From: Trichomonas tenax
Taxonomy: Eukaryota; Parabasalia; Trichomonadida; Trichomonadidae
Assembly: GCA_023091735.1 (NCBI GenBank)
Contig: JALKBU010001336.1
Location: 1 to 12,433 of the forward strand
Length of the DNA: 12,433 nucleotides
Direction: 5' to 3'
Positions 1 through 6,955 of this stretch are shown in pieces; within the stretch, counting starts at the first letter, position 1; every line of letters starts with the position of its first letter. The position numbers and the translations under genes are program-made. The notes under the pieces are model-generated. The model did no database searches. It worked only from the letters and a program-made list of their open reading frames with translations, and was not told where the DNA came from.

Positions 1-69
1 TCTGTCGTAAATATTAGTATTAATAAATTACTCGTTTTGTAATTTGTGATTTCAGTAATTACTTAAAAA

Positions 70-114
70 GATGTTCGCAGAACTCAAGGCGAAGACTTGA
101 GGAATGCGAACATC
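70..114. repeat. Imperfect hairpin (inverted repeat)
   Basis: GATGTTCGCA (70-79) pairs with TGCGAACATC (105-114), and CTCAAG (83-88) pairs with CTTGAG (96-101). A 3-nt internal loop separates the two stems and the apical loop is 7 nt (89-95). Sixteen paired bases make this a strong local structure in an AT-rich stretch. No T-run follows it and no gene is attached, so its role (structured RNA, protein site or element remnant) is unknown. Confidence 0.6.
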
Positions 115-265
115 ATATTACTAACTCCAGTGATAATATTGGGTTGCTATTGTCTGTAACATCGTAACATAATGACACAAAAACTTTTAAAAAGTATAAA
201 GGTTTTAAATAGGAATGTTACACGTTACAAGGTAGTTTATACCGGGAAAGTACTGGATTTGGCGC

Positions 266-284
266 TGCCCCAGTTTCTGGGGCA
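266..284. repeat. Short GC-rich hairpin
   Basis: TGCCCCA (266-272) and TGGGGCA (278-284) form a perfect 7-bp stem around a 5-nt loop, followed on the plus strand by a run of A. It lies just downstream of the minus-strand ORF that ends at 355. It is stable and GC-rich, unlike its surroundings. A function as a 3'-end signal is possible but not shown. Confidence 0.45.
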
Positions 285-354
285 AAAAAATGGGGAAAAA
301 AGTGGAAGGGAAAAATAAAATGTGGCCCCCTCTGATTTCGAGTACACTTCTGAA

Positions 355-837
355 TTAACAACGGTCGATACTACGGGTGTGATTGTAAAAGTTACAATAA
401 TAAGGGATAGCCCTAGTCGAACCATCAGTGGTAAACCAAATGGTAAAATCTGACTGTAAAGTTGGCGGATCGTATAATTTTGTAGGCTTGTCATAAAAAT
501 CGTTCACTTGGCATAAATAAGAATTTTTGGCAGCACTAAAATTGGCATGTACAACAAGGTTGATCGGGTTAAATATATTATAAAATGCTTCTTCAGGGAA
601 ATTTATTGTTTCGTTGTAATCTTCTGGTTTAACTTTAATATCCCGAATGTTACAAATCATACGGATAAATTTCCATGAAGCTTGTGTAATTTTTAATTGG
701 ACAACATTTTCGGTGGTTGGTGGCTTTTGAGCAAAATTGCTGCTATATGTAATAATATTATTTATATGGTCGTATGTCAAAGAAACAGCATGCTGTGTAA
801 TTTCGACACCCCTGTTAGCCTTAAAAAATAAAATTTT
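355..837 (-). pseudogene. Unrecognised ORF lacking a start codon (160 codons)
   Basis: This frame stays open for 160 codons between an in-frame TAA at 840-838 and the stop at 357-355. It has no ATG in its first half; the first Met lies well inside (in FIRMICNIRD), so the N-terminus is missing or lies elsewhere. The composition looks like a real protein, with mixed polar and hydrophobic stretches and Asn/Tyr-rich segments such as CNFYNHTRS near the end. I do not recognise the family. Its beginning lies 5 bases behind the stop of the preceding minus-strand ORF, so the two are packed head to tail, much tighter than the other genes here. A remnant of a compact mobile or virus-like element such as a Maverick is a guess; a broken host gene is equally possible. 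Confidence 0.35.
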
Positions 838-842
838 TTATC

Positions 843-1243
843 TTAAAGGTAATAATGTCCGAATTTATTCATTAACGCCTCAATTTCTTCTTCTCTCATT
901 TTTTCAATTTCGCGAAGTTCGTTTATTTTATCATCTATTTCACATTTAATCTCTCCAGTTGTTTTATTTCTTTTTCATAATCTATTTCTTCATGTATTCG
1001 TTCCATGTAAAATGGGTCATCAATTTCATCATTGTGCTTTGGTTTAGGATATAAAAACTTCATCATCGATTCCTTATCTAAAGGTCCATTATATCCACAG
1101 TCTTCATTCAAAAATTCTGCAAAAGTTTTACAATTTCTTAAATAGGATCTACTGACATCACAGTTACCCTCTCTTAATATTTTCATCAATTCGTTATTAT
1201 TGAATCCTAAATATCTAATATCATAAGCATTTATACTTGTCAT
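843..1243 (-). pseudogene. Frameshifted coiled-coil ORF, unrecognised
   Basis: A genuine ATG at 1243 opens a 102-codon frame that stops at TAG 937-935. The -1 frame, open across that point, continues with strongly charged coiled-coil sequence (INELREIEKMREEEIEAL) to a TAA at 845-843. Glu/Lys/Leu heptad-like sequence runs up to the break (EEIDYEKEIKQLE) and resumes directly after it, so one missing base near 953 is the simplest explanation. I see no canonical slippery heptamer, so programmed frameshifting is not favoured. The first ~80 residues are a compact region (LRNCKTFAEFLNEDCGYNG). I do not recognise the family. With the next ORF on the same strand it may represent an inactivated two-gene unit. 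Confidence 0.45.
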
Positions 1244-1857
1244 TAATGAGTCCTTTTACTCAAAATAAAAAAATAAAATTAATTTACAAAATAACTTAAA
1301 AATTAATGTGTTTATATCATCTATATATGTTGGAATTCATCCTTTATATTTGATGAACAGTGATTCTAAAATCCTTCAAAAATGAGATAAAAGACTTATG
1401 ATTTTGAAGGGGTTCTATCGGTACCCCCTACTATACTACTCATATTACATGGAACAATTTTAGAAGAATAATAAAAACTATCACCAAATTCCTTATCAAT
1501 GTAATATATCAATGGATAATTATGTATTTTCATCACTCATTGCAACATCAATCAATATAGAAGAACTTAATGGTATCGTTAGATATATAAATTCATGTTG
1601 TATCATTTGATGAGTCGATCACTTCCATTAATCAACAAAATCAAAACAACTTATTTCGATGATAAATCAAGATAAACGCATTTATTTATTCTTCTGTTTC
1701 CATTAGTGATTATTCATGGAATTAAAAACACCCAATGTTAATAATTTTACCGAAATGACAAAGGAAAGAACACAAATTCTCACGTAAAAGTGAACGTATA
1801 CACTATAAGGATCTTAAATCTGCTTGAAATGTAACAAAAATAAAAGTGACAAATTTC
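1244..1857. other. Divergent intergenic region
   Basis: This 614-bp AT-rich spacer lies between the minus-strand coiled-coil ORF and the plus-strand WDR11-like gene and must hold the promoters of both. I see no coding frame in it. It contains a perfect 9-bp inverted repeat, CCTTCAAAA (1373-1381) with TTTTGAAGG (1402-1410), followed by a small GGGGT/ACCCC pairing near 1410-1428. The only other notable feature is the GTGACA motif at its downstream edge. Confidence 0.5.
1846..1851 (+). promoter_or_regulatory. GTGACA start-proximal motif
   Basis: GTGACA preceded by an A-rich run lies 6 bases before the WDR11-like ATG. The same hexamer lies 2 bases before the cullin ATG, and a GTGTCACA version lies 4 bases before the E2 ATG. 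The repeated position suggests a core promoter or initiator element giving very short 5' leaders. This is inferred from three genes only. Confidence 0.4.
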
Positions 1858-4527
1858 ATGAATTTTCCTAAAATTCCGGCGGCGATTTCAACAAAACCGA
1901 TGAACAGGGACGGTTTGATTCGATGGGGTCCCGACGGTTTCTTTGCTGTCGCCAGTGAGAACTTTGTGACTATATATCAAGTGATAAACAAAGAAATTAA
2001 GTTATTTCGAACTATTTCTCGACATAAATCAAATATTACGAAAATTGCGTGGAACTATCCAACCGTAGAAATAAACAAACCCGACAGTTTCAAGTATTTT
2101 CTGGCAGTTGCAGATGAAGCTGGAAATTGCTTAATTTATGACGTAATGACAGGAAAAAGACACTCTGGAATCTCTCCGGACTCAATAAGTACTGGAATAC
2201 AGATATTAGACATTTGCTGGAGTTATTCTGATTCATCAACTTTTTTCATGTTGACAGATAACCCTGCAATTTTGTGCTTCAGCAATGGCTCGACTTCGAG
2301 AAGGAGATCTTCTAATATCGAGGATTGTCAAACATCGAATTTTTCATTCAAAAGTTTTAATTTGCGCATGAAATGGTCATCATTACTGAAAAATCACTAT
2401 ACTTTCATATCGCAGGATCCATTTGATGATAAAAACCTGATTTTGGGAGCTCCTGATGCACACTACATGGTTTTTTCATTAAACGAACAAAATACGCCGA
2501 AATCTGTTAATCAATTTGGTGTTTTTCCACTTTCGCCGATTACCTTCGTGGATTTCTTCCCACATTCACCAAATCGTTTGATTATAGGAAACAGCACTTC
2601 TGTCAATTTATTCGATTTAGAAACAAAAGAATTGATACTGATTTTCTCAAATAATCTCGAAGAAATTTGTTTGATAAATACAATGTTCAGTGCTCAGACA
2701 CCAGAATTGTTTTGGGGAGCTACAATTTCAGGATCAATCATAAGATTTGAACTTGTCAATGGAATATTCGTACAAACACGTTCTGTGCAGCTTCCTGGTA
2801 ACAGGCTTTTCTGTTTGGATGTAAATAAATACGATCCAAATTTAATTATTGCATATTCGCCAAGTGGTAAGATTTCGGTCATAAGGGATAATGGAAAATC
2901 ATTAATGGTTGAATCTTCTCTCGATGACTTTGGTGATGCGATTACTTGTTGGTGTTTATTCGAAGACGGATTTGTTTATGCGACTGCTTCAGGCTCTGTC
3001 ATTTACAACAAGTCATGCAATGTGCTGAAGTTTGAAATCAAGGACAAGAAGATATCTTACATAGCTCTTTTGGAGAACAAAATTGTTTTGGCTGGAACAT
3101 ATTTGACATTCATCAACATCAAGAATAGAACAATTGAAATTGATTACAGATATACGAATCCACAGAAAGTTTCTGTTTCAGGAAACTACGTAATGATCTC
3201 TCCTATCTCCAATGTCATCGATATCCTTGAAGACGGAAAGATGAAGCATAACTGCATCTTTTCAGACAACGTGACATATTTCGTTTCTAACTCAACAAAC
3301 AAGAAACAACTTGCGGTTTTCATCAACAATAACTCTGTTTACATCATTGATACAAGCGGTGAAGAAATTGAACAATCAAAGATAACTTTCACTGATGCTT
3401 TTGGTGATATTACTTCAGCTGTTTTCTCTAACGATACAATTGTTGCTGTTTCTAATCGTGGCATGTTATATCACATCAAAGCTTCGGCAAAGACATCGAG
3501 AACAGTCCAATTCAACGAAAACAACTTAAAGCTCGTAAGACTTAATGCAAATTCTGCGATTGTTGTTGATGTTAATAATACAGCTTCATTAGTTGACTTG
3601 GATACATTAAAGATTGTTTCATATGCAAGATTTAATGTCATTGATGCTGACTTCTTAGGAGATACATATGCTTGCATACAGACATCGAATTACTCTTTTA
3701 GGTTCGTAAGACTTCCACAATGGGAAACATTTATATCTGATTCTGCTTATGAATACACTTCATTTAGAAACAGATTCATCAAATCAGAGGATCCCGAAGA
3801 ACTTGAAAACATCGCGAACAGAGTTGGAGACATTAAGTTTGTCAATCTCGCACGAACAATGAAAAGAAAACAGAACATTCCTTTGTCTTCTTTATATTCC
3901 ATTCCTCATGAATCATTCATGAAGAGATATGCGAGCAGTTCAGCATTTTCGAAGAATTCCAAAGTCTTGAATGATGAATATGTTGATTTCCTTTTATTAA
4001 CGAAACAATTCGAGCAAGCAGCAGGAGAATTACTCAAGAGAGGAACTGAAAGAGATGCTTTATTAGCACATGTTTGCTTGGGTCCAAATCTTGATGCTGC
4101 TCGATTAATTGCAAGCTTCCAGAATCTTTCGAAACTTTCTGGAAGACTCTTAGTTTTAGCAGGAGACAGAGAGGGAAGTCTTATGACTCTTGAATCAAAC
4201 TCTCATCCTGAAGCTATAATATTTGCAAAGATGCTCTACAATGATGACGAGTGCATGAAATTTTTAGAAGATTTCGTCTGCATGTCGACGCCAATTGCTG
4301 AGATTGAGCAAATCTGCGCCTTCATTGGAGACTCTAAGTCTCTACTTCCTTCACTTGCCGCCAACCAGAGAATATCATCTGGAAGACTTTGCCTTCTTTC
4401 ACTCGGAGATAATGGAAGAGGAAGTTTGGGTGAGAAACTCAGATTTTCTGCTTTCGAACTTGCAAAGAAACACATTGAAGTTGAATGGCAGAGATACTCT
4501 GTGATGATGCCGCAAGATGAAGACTGA
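1858..4527 (+). CDS. WDR11-like WD40/alpha-solenoid protein
   Basis: A single 889-codon frame with no introns. I chose the ATG at 1858; the frame extends four codons upstream to a GTG, which is not a plausible eukaryotic start. The N-terminus (GLIRWGPDGFFAVASENFVT, then HKSNITKIAW and LAVADEAGNCLIYDVMTGK) follows the order of human WDR11: a 'W-G-GL' strand, a 'HK..V..V.W' blade, and a '.A.AD..G...WDV..G' blade. Degenerate beta-propeller repeats run to about residue 620, fitting two propellers. From about 640 the sequence is helical (EELENIANRVGD, FLLLTKQFEQAAGELLKRG), matching the alpha-solenoid tail. WDR11 acts with FAM91A1 at the trans-Golgi network in capturing endosome-derived vesicles. 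At 889 residues it is shorter than animal WDR11 (about 1,220). Another two-propeller trafficking protein is possible. A TAAA that may serve as poly(A) signal lies 25 bases after the TGA. Confidence 0.6.
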   Translation: MNFPKIPAAISTKPMNRDGLIRWGPDGFFAVASENFVTIYQVINKEIKLFRTISRHKSNITKIAWNYPTVEINKPDSFKYFLAVADEAGNCLIYDVMTGKRHSGISPDSISTGIQILDICWSYSDSSTFFMLTDNPAILCFSNGSTSRRRSSNIEDCQTSNFSFKSFNLRMKWSSLLKNHYTFISQDPFDDKNLILGAPDAHYMVFSLNEQNTPKSVNQFGVFPLSPITFVDFFPHSPNRLIIGNSTSVNLFDLETKELILIFSNNLEEICLINTMFSAQTPELFWGATISGSIIRFELVNGIFVQTRSVQLPGNRLFCLDVNKYDPNLIIAYSPSGKISVIRDNGKSLMVESSLDDFGDAITCWCLFEDGFVYATASGSVIYNKSCNVLKFEIKDKKISYIALLENKIVLAGTYLTFINIKNRTIEIDYRYTNPQKVSVSGNYVMISPISNVIDILEDGKMKHNCIFSDNVTYFVSNSTNKKQLAVFINNNSVYIIDTSGEEIEQSKITFTDAFGDITSAVFSNDTIVAVSNRGMLYHIKASAKTSRTVQFNENNLKLVRLNANSAIVVDVNNTASLVDLDTLKIVSYARFNVIDADFLGDTYACIQTSNYSFRFVRLPQWETFISDSAYEYTSFRNRFIKSEDPEELENIANRVGDIKFVNLARTMKRKQNIPLSSLYSIPHESFMKRYASSSAFSKNSKVLNDEYVDFLLLTKQFEQAAGELLKRGTERDALLAHVCLGPNLDAARLIASFQNLSKLSGRLLVLAGDREGSLMTLESNSHPEAIIFAKMLYNDDECMKFLEDFVCMSTPIAEIEQICAFIGDSKSLLPSLAANQRISSGRLCLLSLGDNGRGSLGEKLRFSAFELAKKHIEVEWQRYSVMMPQDED

Positions 4528-4954
4528 TTATATTTGTTATTATGTGTATTTTAAAATATTAAATTTCTAATTCTTATGTATAATCATAAACTATATAGTG
4601 GTACATTATATAGTCAATAATTTCAAAAATTATATTGAATAAAAGCACTGAAATCGAATGAACATCTTATCAAAGATGTGAAAAAATGTGTTTTGCCAAT
4701 GAGATATTAGTGAATAGCGTTTACTGTATCCAGATATAATGTATTTCATGTTAAATGTTTGATAAGTCAAAGAATTAATCGAATAAGAATATTATCCATA
4801 ATATGATGAACGCGTGTGTGAAAATAGTTCCCATGGGAAAACCTCTTATAAATATCTCTTTATTTTTAGTTTACAAAACGAGTTGAGAACATATCAAAAT
4901 TTTCAAACGCTTATTATCAATTTATCTTCGATATTTAGACATTACACAAATAAC

Positions 4955-4991
4955 CATAGGAAACCCCATATTTAAAATTCGATTTCCTATG
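4955..4991. repeat. 9-bp inverted repeat
   Basis: CATAGGAAA and TTTCCTATG are perfect inverted arms separated by 19 bases. It lies in non-coding DNA. It could be a protein-binding site or the remnant of an element; there is no further support. Confidence 0.35.
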
Positions 4992-5247
4992 ATTTTAGTG
5001 CCCGAAAATCTTAGTTTTAAATAAAAATACGAAGAATATTTTAAAAAACAAATAAATCCGAGAGAGCTGATTTTTTGAATATATGCTAGATAGGTCCTCA
5101 ATAGCCGATTGTCCAAAAACGAGCTCGAGTTTTGCTAAGACTATTTTCAAATATATATATTCATTCAATTCAAATTTTCTGAGCTTTCAAATGAATAATA
5201 CTCTATTAGGTATATGTTAATTGAAGGCGCATGAATAAAAAAATGCA

Positions 5248-5269
5248 GCCACTTCGCTCAAAAAGTGGC
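5248..5269. repeat. 7-bp stem hairpin
   Basis: GCCACTT and AAGTGGC form a perfect stem around CGCTCAAA. It is the only GC-rich patch in the surrounding several hundred bases. No associated gene or T-run is seen. Confidence 0.35.
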
Positions 5270-5383
5270 GTATATTTTGTATATATTTTGCTTGGTTTTT
5301 ATTAACACAATGATATAGTCAACAACATAGAGCTAAATATTATTATACATTTAGTCAGGTGTGGTATTCAATTTACACAAAAA

Positions 5384-5656
5384 ATGGAATTTTGCCCAAA
5401 CTTTGAAGTAACCATGCATTTTAAATCATGTAATATATGTTATGATGTTTCATTTAATTATCACATATGTAAAAAAGAATTGTCAGTTGCTATTTTTATA
5501 ACTTTGAAATATTGGAAAGCCACTAGCCCAAAGATTAAGATACTTGATTTATGTGACCACATTTTTGCCTCAGACGATATAGAAAATGTCTCTTTGCTGG
5601 TTACATTTTACTCGGATAAAATTATGCTCAGACGATATAGAGATACAAGATTTTAA
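5384..5656 (+). pseudogene. Doubtful short ORF, possible gene relic
   Basis: An ATG at 5384 opens a 90-codon frame with a Cys-containing start (KSCNICYDVSF) and a segment CKKELSVAIFITLKY. The phrase ASDDIENVSLLV recurs downstream as CSDDIEIQDFNV in a different frame (continuing to 5795), because the DNA there is tandemly duplicated with a length difference. The frame break makes an intact protein unlikely. The order 'short beta segment, hydrophobic stretch, S-x-K-I, acidic SDD' weakly resembles N-terminal BTB-like segments of trichomonad repeat proteins, but I would not assign it. Random open frame remains a real alternative. Confidence 0.2.
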
Positions 5657-5683
5657 CGTTTATATTGCTGGTTACGTTTTACA
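5569..5683 (+). repeat. Diverged tandem duplication
   Basis: CTCAGACGATATAGA occurs at 5569 and again 58 bases later at 5627. TTGCTGGTTAC(A/G)TTTTAC occurs at 5594 and 71 bases later at 5665. The two blocks keep their order, so this is one duplicated unit of about 45-60 bp, with 13 extra bases in the second copy. Confidence 0.6.
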
Positions 5684-5845
5684 CAATTTAATATTTTGGA
5701 AACTTTTTCAATTGTTCGAAACAAGCACATTTCAGATCAATTATGAACCAGCTGTATCAATTATATATGGAATTCGCTACATGTCATTATTCTAATAATT
5801 TTTTTAAATTGAGAATAAAAAAAGGTTTAAAAATATATCAACAAA

Positions 5846-6508
5846 ATGATGTTTTTCTTCTTTGTTGCCCAGCTTCTTGCTCAAGATGAAACATCACCAC
5901 CAGTGACACCATCAACAACACCTTCAACCACACTATCCATAACTCCATCCACAACACCATCAACCACTCCTGAGACAACACCTTCTACTACATCATCTAC
6001 AACTCCAGAAACAACACCGTCAACCACTCCAGAAACAACACCTTCCACAACTCCATCGACAACTCCAACCACAACACCTGGGAACACACCAGTTGACTTG
6101 GCCTGGTACACACCAATGACAACACCGGCGACAACTCCTTCAACCACTCCAGAGACGACTCTATCCACTACACCATCCACAACCCCGTCTACAACACCTT
6201 CCACCACTCCTTTGACTACGCCATCGACAACACCATCTACTACATCTTCCACGGCACCATCCACAACACCTTCTACAACTCCATCTTCTACACCATTAAT
6301 TACTCCAGCGACGACACCGGAGACAACACCATCCACAACACCAGCAACAACGCCAACTGAAACTCCTTATGACACTCCTTCTTTCACTCCAGTTGACACA
6401 ATTCCTCCACAGACACCTGCTGGCACACCATACCCAACAGAAGTTCCAAAGTCTGATGGCCAGATACTCCATGATAACGTCAAGAAGTTCTTCAAGACTA
6501 AGTGGTAG
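5846..6508 (+). CDS. Mucin-like Thr/Pro-repeat secreted ectodomain, ends at in-frame TAG
   Basis: An ATG at 5846 (second ATG immediately after) begins a short hydrophobic signal peptide (MMFFFFVAQLLA, probable cleavage before QDE). Residues about 18-200 are a degenerate four-residue repeat T-T-P-(S/E/A), interrupted once near residue 85 by VDLAWYTPM. Such Thr/Ser/Pro stalks are typically heavily O-glycosylated and extended, and are known on trichomonad surfaces. The repeat ends in a non-repeat juxtamembrane segment (DGQILHDNVKKFFKTKW) with basic residues. TAG follows at 6506-6508. Directly after it, in the same frame, come a transmembrane helix and cytoplasmic tail (described separately), so the 220-residue product looks like the shed form of a membrane protein. 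Whether this is a pseudogene, a sequencing error or a read-through gene cannot be told from sequence alone. Confidence 0.7.
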   Translation: MMFFFFVAQLLAQDETSPPVTPSTTPSTTLSITPSTTPSTTPETTPSTTSSTTPETTPSTTPETTPSTTPSTTPTTTPGNTPVDLAWYTPMTTPATTPSTTPETTLSTTPSTTPSTTPSTTPLTTPSTTPSTTSSTAPSTTPSTTPSSTPLITPATTPETTPSTTPATTPTETPYDTPSFTPVDTIPPQTPAGTPYPTEVPKSDGQILHDNVKKFFKTKW

Positions 6509-6817
6509 GTTATCGTCATCATCGTTTTGGCAGTCATCATTGTCGTTGTCTTTCTCGTTCTCTACTGCAGAAAGGCTAAAGACACAGATGATACAACGAA
6601 CTACGACAGTGCAGTAACAACAACCTCAGCACCAACAATCAAGGAGGACAGCTCAGACTCAATAGAAAAAGCCGCAATGGAAACAAAGGAATACGAAGAC
6701 GAGAAACTAGAGAAGAAAATGGAGAACTTCGACTTTTCTAGTGATATTGTCGATGACTGGGGTGACGATCCATCCGTTTCCGTCACTGACGGCGATGTTG
6801 AAGTTGTTTGGGTTTAG
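6509..6817 (+). pseudogene. Transmembrane anchor and acidic tail beyond the TAG, same gene
   Basis: This is the in-frame continuation of the preceding ORF after TAG 6506-6508. It starts with an uninterrupted hydrophobic helix (VIVIIVLAVIIVVVFLVLYC), then a basic stop-transfer cluster (RKAK). An acidic, Ser/Thr-rich cytoplasmic tail follows (EYEDEKLEKKMENFDF, then DIVDDWGDDPSVSV), ending at TAG 6815-6817. That is 102 codons with no other disruption. The first ATG inside it (about 6676) lies after the membrane helix, so the anchor could be made only by reading through the TAG. The preserved frame, topology and composition argue that the two parts were one type I membrane protein until recently, or still are. 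It is typed as pseudogene because of the stop. Confidence 0.6.
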
Positions 6818-6947
6818 AGTATTTTTAATTTTTGTATATAAATATATATATTGTTTGATTTTCATGTTTTTTTGAGTTCTACATCACCACCACATATCTA
6901 TTTCCATGTTTAGAAGATCTAAAAACGAAAATGAGTTTACAAAAAAG

Positions 6948-6953
6948 GTGACA
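6948..6953 (+). promoter_or_regulatory. GTGACA start-proximal motif
   Basis: An A-run followed by GTGACA lies 2 bases before the cullin ATG. It is the same hexamer as at 1846, and implies either an extremely short leader or a motif overlapping the transcription start. The intergenic gap back to the surface protein gene is only 138 bp. Confidence 0.4.
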
Positions 6954-6955
6954 AA

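Larger units (their letters stand above)
4528..5383. other. Intergenic region with short inverted repeats
   Basis: No convincing gene is visible. Two perfect inverted repeats stand out: CATAGGAAA (4955-4963) with TTTCCTATG (4983-4991), and GCCACTT (5248-5254) with AAGTGGC (5263-5269), the latter a tight 7-bp stem with an 8-nt loop. The minus-strand frame at 4922-5116 has no ATG start and is not called. Confidence 0.45.

Noticed and set aside
266..290. Rho-independent terminator
   Set aside because: The organism is eukaryotic and the tract after the stem is A, not T, on the strand where it follows the hairpin.
237..494. Minus-strand ORF with a true ATG overlapping the 355-837 frame
   Set aside because: Over most of its length it is an out-of-frame shadow of the longer, more protein-like frame, and its end is low-complexity sequence through the GC hairpin.
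920..965. Programmed -1 frameshift in the coiled-coil ORF
   Set aside because: No canonical X_XXY_YYZ slippery heptamer in the zero frame near the switch; a one-base loss is simpler.
1846..1857. Upstream extension of the WDR11-like gene to a GTG codon
   Set aside because: A GTG start is not expected in a eukaryotic nuclear gene and the ATG at 1858 gives the conserved N-terminus; the bases form the GTGACA motif instead.
4922..5116. 64-codon minus-strand frame
   Set aside because: No ATG at its start, no recognisable motif, and it spans the 4955-4991 inverted repeat.
5881..6336. Long minus-strand frame rich in VDGVVEGVV repeats
   Set aside because: It is the exact antisense shadow of the Thr/Pro repeat; the four-codon periodicity keeps several frames open.
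6506..6817. TAG reassigned to an amino acid throughout the genome
   Set aside because: The same gene also ends in TAG at 6815-6817, the tail ends sensibly there, and the other genes use TGA or TAA; one internal TAG is not evidence for a changed code.
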